A stretch of 7,865 nucleotides of DNA from Archangium sp. (lineage in GTDB: Bacteria > Myxococcota > Myxococcia > Myxococcales > Myxococcaceae). The DNA is taken from assembly GCA_016793585.1 (NCBI GenBank), contig JAEUJR010000286.1, positions 1 to 7,865 on the forward strand, given 5' to 3'. Under the pieces are notes generated by a model. The model worked only from the letters and a program-made list of their open reading frames with translations. It was not told where the DNA came from and did no database searches. Positions 1 through 6,379 of this stretch are shown here, in pieces; within the stretch, counting starts at the first letter, position 1, and each line of letters starts with the position of its first letter. Both the position numbers and the translations under genes were made by a program.

Positions 1-43
1 TGATGCCGCCGCCGTAGAGCCCGCCTTGCAGGAACTCGTTCAT
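1..43 (-). CDS. N-terminal fragment of the next nuo-operon gene, probably nuoH (partial)
   Basis: Only 14 complete codons are present, reading MNEFLQGGLYGGGI, before the window ends. The ATG overlaps the nuoD stop in an ATGA arrangement, the usual sign of translational coupling. A strong Shine-Dalgarno (GGGGGAGG) sits 7 nt upstream, so the start is secure. The fragment is too short to recognise by sequence. In many bacterial complex I operons the gene after nuoD is nuoH (membrane subunit forming part of the quinone chamber) or nuoE/nuoF, and a short polar N-terminus ahead of a first membrane helix would suit NuoH. The identity therefore rests on gene order only. Confidence 0.5.
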   Translation of the reverse strand, partial: MNEFLQGGLYGGGI

Positions 44-1230
44 CGGTCGACCTCCCCCATGATCGGGTCGAGCGAGCCGAGAATCGCGACCGCGTCACTC
101 ACCGTCTGCCCGGGAAGGATGTACGGGAGCGCCGACAACGAGTGCAGCGACGGCGGCCGAATCTTCAGGCGGTACGGGTTCTGCGTTCCATCGGCGATGA
201 GCCAGGTGCCCAGCTCGCCTCGCGGCGTCTCGATGCCGACGTAGGTCTGCCCAACCGGAATCTTCGTCTGCACCGGCAGCTTCGTCGGTTTGCCGGAGTT
301 GATCGGTCCCTCGGGCATGCCGTCGACGAACAGGCGACAGAGGCGAATGCTCTCTTTGATCTCTGCGACGCGAACCTCGGAGCGCGCGTAGCAGTCGCCC
401 GCCTTCGCAACCGCCACGTTCACCTTCACCTCGTCGTACGCGCTGTACGGCGCGTCTCGCCGCAGATCGTGATCGACGCCCGACGCGCGCAGGTTCGGCC
501 CGGTGATGCCCAGCTCGAGCGCCAGCTCTCCATCGAGCACGCCGACGTTCTTCGTGCGCTGCTGGAAGATGCGGTTCTCGAGCGTCATCGCCCCGTACTC
601 GGGCAGCCGCGCTTCGATCACGTCGAGCGCCGCCTTCACCTTCGCGCCCCACCCCGCTGGCAGGTCGTGCCGGTTCCCGCCGATGGTGTGCGTGTTGTAG
701 TGAAACCGCGCTCCGGTCACGTCTTCGAACAGGTCGAGAATCAGCTCCCGTTCGCGGAAGCAGTGAATGAAGACGGTCGAGCCGCCACCGAGCGCGCCGC
801 CGAGATCGAGCGAGAACGTGCCGACGGCCAACAGGTGTGAAGCGATGCGCTGCAGCTCGGCGAAGAGCGAGCGCATCCACCTCGCGCGGCGCGGCACCTC
901 GAGCTTCAGCATCGCCTCGAAGGCCATGACCAGCGCCTGCTCGTTGGTCATCGGCGAGACGTAGTCGTTCTTGTCGACGATCGGCGTGAGCTGCACGTAC
1001 GCCAACTTCTCGCAGAGCTTCTCGACTGCGCGGTGCAGGTAGCCGCAGTACGGCACCGCCTTCACGATGATCTCGCCGTCGAGGTACAGGTCCATGCGGA
1101 ACACGCCATGGGTCGACGGGTGCTGCGGGCCGAAGTGCAACAACATGAGCTCGGCTTCGGAGTCGAGCTCGTCGATCGAGACGTACGGGTTGACGCGCTT
1201 GTGGGCGGTGGCGGTGAGCAGTTGAGTCAT
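40..1230 (-). CDS. nuoD: NADH-quinone oxidoreductase subunit D (NuoD, 49-kDa type)
   Basis: This is the peripheral-arm complex I subunit that, with NuoB, forms the quinone reduction site. The protein is 396 aa, normal for a stand-alone NuoD. Visible hallmarks are FGPQHPSTHGV at residues 33-43 and the C-terminal DPIMGEVDR ending. His41 and Tyr90 align with the quinone-contacting His38 and Tyr87 of Thermus Nqo4. Further conserved blocks are YLHRAVEK (64-71), ETPRGELG (334-341) and NPYRLKIRPPS (351-361). I chose the ATG at 1230 because GGAGG lies 8 nt upstream. The in-frame GTG at 1239, overlapping the nuoBC stop, falls inside that Shine-Dalgarno. The gene lies between nuoBC and the next gene with ATGA coupling at its end. 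Unlike E. coli, where NuoC is fused to NuoD, here D stands alone and C is fused to B. Confidence 0.97.
   Translation of the reverse strand: MTQLLTATAHKRVNPYVSIDELDSEAELMLLHFGPQHPSTHGVFRMDLYLDGEIIVKAVPYCGYLHRAVEKLCEKLAYVQLTPIVDKNDYVSPMTNEQALVMAFEAMLKLEVPRRARWMRSLFAELQRIASHLLAVGTFSLDLGGALGGGSTVFIHCFRERELILDLFEDVTGARFHYNTHTIGGNRHDLPAGWGAKVKAALDVIEARLPEYGAMTLENRIFQQRTKNVGVLDGELALELGITGPNLRASGVDHDLRRDAPYSAYDEVKVNVAVAKAGDCYARSEVRVAEIKESIRLCRLFVDGMPEGPINSGKPTKLPVQTKIPVGQTYVGIETPRGELGTWLIADGTQNPYRLKIRPPSLHSLSALPYILPGQTVSDAVAILGSLDPIMGEVDR
51..58 (-). promoter_or_regulatory. Shine-Dalgarno of the gene downstream of nuoD
   Basis: On the minus strand GGGGGAGG lies 7 nt before the ATG at 43-41, inside the last codons of nuoD. 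It is one of the strongest ribosome binding sites in the window and fixes the start of the partial gene that overlaps the nuoD stop codon. Confidence 0.75.
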
Positions 1231-1235
1231 CGCGG

Positions 1236-2456
1236 TCACCTCCAGGGCGCTGCGTGGGCGTCGGCGGGGAACTCGCGCCGCAGCGGGTGGGCGTCGGCGT
1301 TCTCGGCCAACATGATTCGGCGCAGATCGGGGTGACCCGCGAACTTCACGCCGACGAGATCGAACTGTTCACGCTCCTGCCAGTCGGCGCCCGCGTAGAT
1401 GCCGCTCAAAGTCAGCACCGGCTCGGTCGGCAGCGCCCTCACGGCCCAGCTCGCGACGCGCGACCCCTGCCCGATGGTGCGCACCGCGAACGCGATCTCG
1501 TAGTGCTCGACCTCGGCCGCGTCGGCGCCTTTGCGGCCCTTGCCTGCCGGCCAGTGCGACGCCGCGATGGTGACCAGCTGCTTGTAGCCAATCGCCTTCA
1601 GCCGCCGCGCAAGCTCCAGGTGTTGGGCGAGGGGAATGATCGGCGGTCCATCGGTGGGGAGCGTCGCGACGCCGAGCTCCTCGAGCAGCCCCTCGAAGTC
1701 CGCAGCGACGAGCGGCGCGAGCGTCGGCGCCTCCCCCACCGGCACCACCAGCGCCGCGGTCTCCTCGGTCGTGGTCGGGTCGTCGGAGGACAGCTCCTGC
1801 TGGTGCGACTGCTCCGACGGCCGCGAGGGATCGACGAGGCGCGGCACCGAGGGCTGGGTGATCTTCAGCAGCTCGGGCTTCACCTCGGGCACCACGTTCT
1901 CGCCCTTGCGCTGCCGCCGCACCTTCTCCTGCAGCCGCAGCATGCCGTGCATGAGCGCTTCGGGGTTCGGTGGGCAGCCGGGCACGTAGACGTCGACGGG
2001 CAGGAACGTGTCGACGCCGGGAACGACCGAGTACAGGTTTCGGTAGAAGTCGCCCGAGATCGCGCACGACCCCATCGCGATGCACCACTTCGGCTCGGGC
2101 ATCTGCTCCCACAGCTTGAGCACGCGCGGCGCCATCTTCGTGGTGATGGTGCCCGCGACGACCATCACGTCGGCCTGACGAGGCGTCGCGCGCACGATGA
2201 CGCCCATGCGATCGATGTCGACGCGGCTCGCGGCGGTCGCCATGAACTCGATGCCGCAGCAGCTCGTCGCCATGGGGAAGATCCACATGGCGTTGGTGAG
2301 CCCCCACGTCATCAGGTCGTCGAGCGCCGCGGTGCCGACGGTGAGCCCGGGCGTCTCGAGCAACACCTGGTACAGCGGGTGCCGAAAGTTGGTGCCGCTG
2401 TCGACGGTGCGCAGGCTCGGCGCCGGCGCGACGACGGGCGTCTCGCTCACTGCCAT
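1236..2456 (-). CDS. nuoBC: Fused NADH-quinone oxidoreductase subunits B and C (NuoB-NuoC)
   Basis: One uninterrupted 406-aa frame carries two complex I subunits. Residues about 20-185 are NuoB: the N2 [4Fe-4S] ligands are Cys66 and Cys67 (SCCGIEF), Cys131 (MGSCAISG) and Cys161 (PGCPPNPEA), with GTITTKMAP (102-110) and PVDVYVPG (153-160) also present. Residues about 186-245 form a Pro/Ser/Thr/Glu-rich linker. Residues about 250-406 are NuoC (30-kDa type), with ADWQEREQFDLVG (357-369), GHPDLRRIM (374-382) and HPLRREFP (390-397). NuoB carries the last cluster before quinone, and NuoC bridges it to NuoD. The ATG at 2456 is chosen over an in-frame start at 2489 because AAAGGAG lies 7 nt upstream. 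The gene overlaps nuoA by 10 nt. Two usually conserved spots differ: SGG is SGD (134-136) and PPRPE is PPNPE (162-166). Domain identities are near certain. Whether the product stays one chain is unknown. Confidence 0.95.
   Translation of the reverse strand: MAVSETPVVAPAPSLRTVDSGTNFRHPLYQVLLETPGLTVGTAALDDLMTWGLTNAMWIFPMATSCCGIEFMATAASRVDIDRMGVIVRATPRQADVMVVAGTITTKMAPRVLKLWEQMPEPKWCIAMGSCAISGDFYRNLYSVVPGVDTFLPVDVYVPGCPPNPEALMHGMLRLQEKVRRQRKGENVVPEVKPELLKITQPSVPRLVDPSRPSEQSHQQELSSDDPTTTEETAALVVPVGEAPTLAPLVAADFEGLLEELGVATLPTDGPPIIPLAQHLELARRLKAIGYKQLVTIAASHWPAGKGRKGADAAEVEHYEIAFAVRTIGQGSRVASWAVRALPTEPVLTLSGIYAGADWQEREQFDLVGVKFAGHPDLRRIMLAENADAHPLRREFPADAHAAPWR
1239..1243 (-). promoter_or_regulatory. 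Shine-Dalgarno deciding the nuoD start
   Basis: GGAGG on the minus strand, 8 nt before the ATG at 1230-1228. It overlaps the last codons and stop of nuoBC. It argues against the GTG at 1239-1237, which touches the motif itself and would have no spacing. Confidence 0.75.
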
Positions 2457-2806
2457 TGGAGCGCTCCTTTGCGGCTCGCCCAGACCCACCCGAGCATGAG
2501 CACCACCACGAACGAGCCGACCGCGACGAGCCCAGTGGCGCCGGCCTCCTTCACGATCGTCGCCCAGGGCAGCAGGAAGGCCGTCTCGATGTCGAACAAC
2601 ACGAAGAAGAGCGCGACCACGTAGTACCGCGCGTGAAAGCGCACCCAGGCCAGGCCCGAGGGCACCTCACCACACTCGTACGTCTGCTCCTTCAGCGGCT
2701 CGTGCTTCGTCGAGACGACACGAAGGAGCTTCGCCACCACCAGCAGGGTTCCGGACACTGCGACGGCGATCAGGAGGAAGGCGAGCAGCGCGAGACCAGC
2801 AGTCAT
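2447..2806 (-). CDS. nuoA: NADH-quinone oxidoreductase subunit A (NuoA, ND3 type)
   Basis: This small membrane subunit of complex I sits at the junction between the quinone site and the proton-pumping arm. The protein is 119 aa, the usual size. It has three hydrophobic helices, at about residues 5-25, 62-82 and 91-110. The long loop between helices 1 and 2 holds the family signature YECGEVPSG (43-51) with Cys45, the loop cysteine conserved in ND3. Helix 2 carries FDIE (71-74) followed by FLLPWA (77-82), both diagnostic. The gene starts 15 nt after the preceding ferritin-like gene with only a weak Shine-Dalgarno (GGAT, 6 nt from the ATG). Its last codons overlap the nuoBC start. It is the first complex I gene of the operon. 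Confidence 0.96.
   Translation of the reverse strand: MTAGLALLAFLLIAVAVSGTLLVVAKLLRVVSTKHEPLKEQTYECGEVPSGLAWVRFHARYYVVALFFVLFDIETAFLLPWATIVKEAGATGLVAVGSFVVVLMLGWVWASRKGALQWQ
2464..2470 (-). promoter_or_regulatory. Shine-Dalgarno deciding the nuoBC start
   Basis: AAAGGAG on the minus strand, 7 nt ahead of the ATG at 2456-2454 and within the 3' end of nuoA. It supports the inner ATG (protein begins MAVSETP) rather than the longer frame starting at 2489, so the nuoA/nuoBC overlap is 10 nt. Confidence 0.8.
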
Positions 2807-2821
2807 GACGTGATCCGATCG

Positions 2822-3358
2822 TTATTGCGGTGCGGGGCCGTCTCCGACGTCGAAGCGCTCGAGGGGATCTCCGGGCGGCAGCTTGGCGAGCTCGGCCTTC
2901 ACCAATTCCTGGTGCTCGACCTCTTCGTCGCGCAGCTCTTCGAAGAGCCTTCGCACCTCGGGGTTCTGCACGTGGTGGAGCACCGAGACGAAGAAGGCGT
3001 GTGCCTTCTCTTCGCTCTTGAGCGCGGTCTCGAGCGCCTGCCGCGTCGTCATGTTCATGCGCACTTCGTCGTACGCGGGCGCTTCGACGTCGAAGATCAT
3101 CTCGCGCCGCACGCCAACTGGTGCGTCTCCGAACGCCTTGTGGCGCTGTTCGATGAGCTGCTTGCGGTGCAGCTCTTCGATGCGAACCATCTTCGCGAAG
3201 AACGCGGCTGCCCCGGGCGTGCGGTGAAGCACGAGCTGCGCAGACAGCTCTTCGTAGCGATCGCGCGCCTCTTCTTCGATCAGCACGGCGAGATCGAGCG
3301 CGTCTTTCAGCGTCAGAATGGTGAAGTCGATGCTGGGTGTCTGCTGCTGCCTGGTCAC
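2822..3358 (-). CDS. Rubrerythrin/ferritin-like di-iron protein without rubredoxin domain
   Basis: The 178-aa protein is predicted to be a four-helix bundle of the ferritin-like/rubrerythrin superfamily. The expected di-iron pattern is visible: Glu28/Glu29 with Tyr35 in helix 1, E61-x-x-H64 in helix 2, Glu116/Glu117 in helix 3, and E146-x-x-H149 in helix 4. It has no cysteine at all, so the C-terminal rubredoxin FeS domain of classical rubrerythrin is absent. There is no signal peptide or membrane segment, so it is probably cytoplasmic. Family members reduce peroxide or handle iron; which applies here cannot be read from the sequence. The start is GTG, with an AGGGG motif 5 nt upstream and no sensible alternative. 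It lies 10 nt after korB and 15 nt before nuoA, so it is almost certainly co-transcribed. I infer a role in protecting or supplying the iron-sulfur enzymes encoded around it. Confidence 0.85.
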   Translation of the reverse strand: MTRQQQTPSIDFTILTLKDALDLAVLIEEEARDRYEELSAQLVLHRTPGAAAFFAKMVRIEELHRKQLIEQRHKAFGDAPVGVRREMIFDVEAPAYDEVRMNMTTRQALETALKSEEKAHAFFVSVLHHVQNPEVRRLFEELRDEEVEHQELVKAELAKLPPGDPLERFDVGDGPAPQ

Positions 3359-3368
3359 GACGGCCCCC

Positions 3369-4241
3369 TCACTTCTGCAGATAGGCTTCGAGGATCTGAT
3401 GACGCGCGCGGGCCTTCTTCGACTGCTCGGCCTGGCGCAGCTTCACGAGCGACTCGTAGGTCGGTGGTGGGTTCGGGTTCTTGTAGAAGACGCCGGTGTA
3501 GAGCTCCTTCCCGTACGCGCGGGCGAGGTCCATCGCGGCGAGCTGGTTCGTCGAGTCGTGCCCGAGGCTCGCCAGCGTCTTCATCTTCGTCTTGTGCGCT
3601 TTGAGCTGCTGATCGTCTTCGCCGAACGTCACGCACGGCGACTGAATGTTCACGAACGAGAAGCCGGGGTAGCGAATGGCCTCTTCGATCAGCGCAGACA
3701 TGCCCGGCATGTCTGCCGGCGTCGCCTGCGCCACGAAGCCCGCGCCGTACGCGAGCATGTAGAGCAGCGGGTTGATGGGGTCTTCGAGGCTGCCGAGCGG
3801 AGACGTGACCGTCTCGAGGCCCTTCGGAGAGGTCGGCGAGAGCTGCCCCTTGGTGAGCCCGTACACCTGGTTGTCCATCACCAGGTACGTGAGATCGATG
3901 TTGCGGCGCACCGCGTGCGCGACGTGGCCACCACCGATCGAGAAGCCGTCACCATCGCCACCGGCGACCACCACGAGCAGCTCGGGGTTGGCCAGCTTCA
4001 CGCCCTGCGCGATGGGCAACGAGCGGCCGTGCACGGTGTTGAAGCCGTACGCCGTCGTGTAGCCGGGAATGCGCGACGAGCAGCCGATGCCCGAGATGAA
4101 GGCCACCTCGTGCGGCGGGCGGCCGACGGCCGAGAGCGCGCGATAGAGGCCCTGCAGCACGCCGAAGTCACCGCAGCCCGGGCACCAGATCGGCTTGAGC
4201 TCGCTCTTGTAGTCCTTCGCCTGGAGCAGAGGAGCGTTCAT
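3369..4241 (-). CDS. korB: 2-oxoacid:ferredoxin oxidoreductase beta subunit (KorB type)
   Basis: This is the thiamine-diphosphate subunit of a 2-oxoacid:ferredoxin oxidoreductase, which decarboxylates a 2-oxoacid with CoA and reduces ferredoxin. The protein is 290 aa, typical of the short PorB/KorB family. TPP/Mg binding is shown by GDGD (95-98), then IGGGHVAHA (102-110) and DNQVYGLTKGQ (123-133). Four cysteines fit the family's single [4Fe-4S] site: WCPGCGD (Cys20, Cys23), GIGCSS (Cys54) and SPCVTFG (Cys203). The start ATG overlaps the korA stop as ATGA, with AAGGGA 8 nt upstream. It pairs with the korA gene directly before it. The substrate is most likely 2-oxoglutarate or pyruvate. The two-subunit architecture fits KorAB, but the sequence alone does not settle it. 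Confidence 0.93.
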   Translation of the reverse strand: MNAPLLQAKDYKSELKPIWCPGCGDFGVLQGLYRALSAVGRPPHEVAFISGIGCSSRIPGYTTAYGFNTVHGRSLPIAQGVKLANPELLVVVAGGDGDGFSIGGGHVAHAVRRNIDLTYLVMDNQVYGLTKGQLSPTSPKGLETVTSPLGSLEDPINPLLYMLAYGAGFVAQATPADMPGMSALIEEAIRYPGFSFVNIQSPCVTFGEDDQQLKAHKTKMKTLASLGHDSTNQLAAMDLARAYGKELYTGVFYKNPNPPPTYESLVKLRQAEQSKKARARHQILEAYLQK

Positions 4242-6001
4242 GACGGCAGTCCCTTCAGCTCGACCAGCTTCTTCACGAGCTCGATTGGCTGGAACGGGTT
4301 GGCGCCGTCGCGGGTGAAGCTGCGCACGCCCTTCGGCACTTCGGTGAACATGCGAAGAATCCGGTAGAGCTGGCCCTGGTGCGAGAGCTCGACGATGAGC
4401 CCGTGCTTCAGCGACTCGAAGAAGTTCGCGTAGACCTGCTCGGCGATTGGGTAGAGCAGGTACGGCACCAGCAACTTCACGTCGTGGCCTTCGGCCTTCG
4501 CGAGCTGCACCGCTTCACGCGCGACGCCGGCCGTGCTGCCCCAGGCGATGAGGCCCAGCGCGGCGTTCGGGTTGCCCTGCACCTCGAAGAGATCGGCGCG
4601 CTTCTTCAGCGGCTCGAGCTTGCGAAAGCGCTTCGCGTTCATCTTCGCGTGCATCGCGCCGCTCGAGGTCGGGTCGCCCTTCTCGTTGTGCTCGATGCCA
4701 GCCGCCAGGTACGTGCCGCCCTTGAGGCCCGGGTGGGTGATGGGGCTGACGCCGCTCTCGGTGAGGGCGAAGCGCGCGTACGGCTTCTCGGCGAGCTCGG
4801 CCTCGGTGGGCACGCGCCGCTCGATCACCTCCAGCTTCGAGGTGTCGATGAGATCGACCGCCTCTTTGCGCTGAGCGATCTCCTGATCCGACAGGAGGAT
4901 CACCGGCGTCTGGAACTGCTCGGCGATGTTGAAGCACTCCACCGTCGTGCGGAAGGTGTCTTCGACGTCGGTGGGCGCGAGCACGGGCCGCAGCACGTCG
5001 CCGTGACCCGAGAACGCCGCCTGAAAGAGATCGCCCTGCTCGGGCTTGGTGGGCAGACCGGTCGACGGGCCACCACGCTGCACGTTGAGCAGCACGAGCG
5101 GCAGCTCGGCGATGGTGGCCAGCCCGAGAATCTCGGTCTTGAGATCCATGCCCGGGCCGCTCGTCGCGCTCATCGACTTCTTGCCCGCGAACGAAGCGCC
5201 GACGGTCGCGCCGAGGCCGGCGATCTCGTCTTCGCACTGCAGCACCGTGCCGCCGTACTTCCAGATCTCCCGCGTCAGCGTCTGCATCACTTCCGTCGAG
5301 GGCGTGATGGGGTAGCCCCCGAAGAACTTCACGCCGGCGAAGAGCGCTCCAGCGGCGCACATGTCGTTGCCGTCGCAGAGCATCTTCGAGCCCGGAGTGC
5401 CGGCAGGCTTCGCGATGACGTGAGGCGCCAGCAGCGGGTGCGCCTTCGCGTAGTCGATGCCGGCGGCGAGGGCCTTCTCGTTGGCCTCGAGCAGCCCTTC
5501 ACCCTTGTTGCCGAACTTCTTCTTCAGGCCGCGGGTGATGGCCTCTGACGGAATGCCGAACCAGCCCGAGAGCAGCCCCAGCACGACCGACGTCTTCGCC
5601 TTGTCGGAGCCGGCCGACTTCTTGGTGAGCTCGGTGATGCCGACAGGCACCAGCTCTTTGGGGACGACGCCGCGCGCCGCGAGCGTCTCGGGCGGAGGGC
5701 CGGCCTTCTCTTCGTAGATGAGCACCGTGTTGACGCTCAGCGGCAGCTCTGCGCCGAACTTGAAGAAGTCCTCCCAGTTGAGCGCCACCATCACGTCGAG
5801 CGCGCCGCCCGGGTTGAGCACCTTCTTCGTCGAGAGCCGCACGCGACATGACGACTCGCCGCCGCGAATCTGCGAACCGAAGCTCTTCGTCATGAGCGCG
5901 TGGTAGCCCTCAGAGGAGGCAGCAGAGAGCAATGACTCGCCCGCGCTGACGACCCCGTCTCCTCCCGCTCCCGCCATTCCCAGAATGAGATCGTCGAGCA
6001 T
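4238..6001 (-). CDS. korA: 2-oxoacid:ferredoxin oxidoreductase alpha subunit, gamma-alpha fusion (KorA type)
   Basis: This 587-aa subunit fuses two modules. Residues about 5-190 are the gamma (CoA-binding type) domain, opening with the glycine motif GMAGAGGDGVVSAG (8-21) and containing SFGSQIRGGES (40-50). Residues about 212-385 are the alpha pyrimidine-binding domain, with GGYPITPSTE (228-237), CEDEIAGLGATVGAS (256-270), TSGPG (280-284) and QRGGPSTGLPTKPEQGD (308-324). A C-terminal alpha domain follows (about 475-580). Order and length match the gamma-alpha fusions that work with a short beta subunit. The first convincing start is the ATG at 6001. An in-frame TTG at 6022 would add 7 residues, and neither has a clear Shine-Dalgarno. 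The gene opens the respiratory operon after a long gene-free stretch and overlaps korB by 4 nt. No ferredoxin-like delta subunit is encoded beside it. Confidence 0.93.
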   Translation of the reverse strand: MLDDLILGMAGAGGDGVVSAGESLLSAASSEGYHALMTKSFGSQIRGGESSCRVRLSTKKVLNPGGALDVMVALNWEDFFKFGAELPLSVNTVLIYEEKAGPPPETLAARGVVPKELVPVGITELTKKSAGSDKAKTSVVLGLLSGWFGIPSEAITRGLKKKFGNKGEGLLEANEKALAAGIDYAKAHPLLAPHVIAKPAGTPGSKMLCDGNDMCAAGALFAGVKFFGGYPITPSTEVMQTLTREIWKYGGTVLQCEDEIAGLGATVGASFAGKKSMSATSGPGMDLKTEILGLATIAELPLVLLNVQRGGPSTGLPTKPEQGDLFQAAFSGHGDVLRPVLAPTDVEDTFRTTVECFNIAEQFQTPVILLSDQEIAQRKEAVDLIDTSKLEVIERRVPTEAELAEKPYARFALTESGVSPITHPGLKGGTYLAAGIEHNEKGDPTSSGAMHAKMNAKRFRKLEPLKKRADLFEVQGNPNAALGLIAWGSTAGVAREAVQLAKAEGHDVKLLVPYLLYPIAEQVYANFFESLKHGLIVELSHQGQLYRILRMFTEVPKGVRSFTRDGANPFQPIELVKKLVELKGLPS

Positions 6002-6022
6002 GTCGACGAGCGCGGTGTGCAA

Positions 6023-6348
6023 CGCATGCGCCGCTCGCTGGCCGCGCGTCTGATCAACTCGCAGCTTCGATTTCGATGCAGAGCTTGCGTAGCAGTGACG
6101 AAGCAGCGCAGAGGTAGCAGCGCCTCGTCGCTCGTGGGCTCGTCTCGAGTTCCCGATTCGGTCTGCGCCCTTCCGTTCGTCAACGCGCGCAGCGGTTGAC
6201 CGTCATCAGCCTCGAGCGCGCAAAGCGAACACGGTCAGTCGCGGGCACCGAGCTTGGTGCACCCAAGAGAAGATCTCATGGCAGATTCTGTGCGGCGCGC
6301 AGGCCCTTCGTCGGTGCGTCGTCGAAGCGGTCTGAAGCGGCAGAAACG
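6023..6348 (-). other. Gene-free leader/promoter region of the kor-nuo operon
   Basis: This is the only sizeable gap between genes. No frame here shows a protein-family motif; the frame that runs through it and into korA is out of phase with korA. It must contain the promoter of the korA-to-nuo operon, because the strong terminator on its far side stops the tRNA transcript. I find no convincing sigma-70 promoter: a TTGACG occurs at 6183-6178, but 16 to 18 nt downstream there is only CGAATC-like sequence. A 16-nt dyad at 6064-6079 and a weaker 19-nt dyad at 6263-6281 are the only ordered elements seen. Confidence 0.55.
6064..6079. promoter_or_regulatory. Candidate operator dyad upstream of korA
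   Basis: The 16-nt near-palindrome GCTTCGATTTCGATGC has two 7-nt arms around a TT centre. One arm position does not pair (an A/T difference between GCTTCGA and GCATCGA), so 14 of 16 positions are outside the centre and 12 of those 14 are symmetric. It ends 62 nt before the preferred korA ATG and lies in a locally less GC-rich patch. Size and placement suit a dimeric transcription factor site. The factor is unknown, and chance occurrence is possible because TCGA is common in this genome. Confidence 0.3.
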
Positions 6349-6376
6349 AAAAAACCTGCGATTGCTCGCAGGTTTT
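6349..6376 (-). terminator. Strong intrinsic terminator after tRNA-Leu
   Basis: On the minus strand a perfect 11-bp stem AAAACCTGCGA / TCGCAGGTTTT closes a GCAA tetraloop and runs into six consecutive T (four in the stem, two beyond). It begins 3 nt after the tRNA discriminator base. It is the end of the pgk-tpiA-secG-tRNA transcript and insulates the kor-nuo operon. Because the stem is flanked by A and T runs it could work weakly in the other direction, but no plus-strand gene needs it. Confidence 0.93.
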
Positions 6377-6379
6377 GTG

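Noticed and set aside
1254..2624. 456-codon open frame on the plus strand opposite nuoBC and nuoA
   Set aside because: It mirrors the codon pattern of confirmed genes in GC-rich DNA, has an Arg/His/Leu-rich composition and no family motif. The same holds for the long plus-strand frames at 142-840, 2456-3604, 3318-4367, 4379-5548 and 6375-7184.
6121..6150. Three CTCGT copies in 20 nt
   Set aside because: Irregular spacing (7 and 8 nt) and a very common pentamer in this genome; not a repeat array.
5890..6183. 97-codon minus-strand frame overlapping the start of korA
   Set aside because: It is out of phase with korA, runs through its conserved N-terminus and has no recognisable motif. I treat it as a chance frame.
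6155..6183. Possible sigma-70 promoter (TTGACG at 6183-6178)
   Set aside because: At 16 to 18 nt spacing there is only CGAATC-like sequence, a poor -10 match, so it is not reported as a promoter.
6241..6264. Short GCACC/GGTGC inverted repeat
   Set aside because: Only five firm base pairs, with half of the match coming from a self-palindromic GGTGCACC. This is expected by chance.
6263..6281. 19-nt imperfect dyad (CCAAGAGA-aga-TCTCATGG)
   Set aside because: It has a 3-nt centre and one mismatch, lies far (over 260 nt) from korA, and has no supporting context. It is likely chance.
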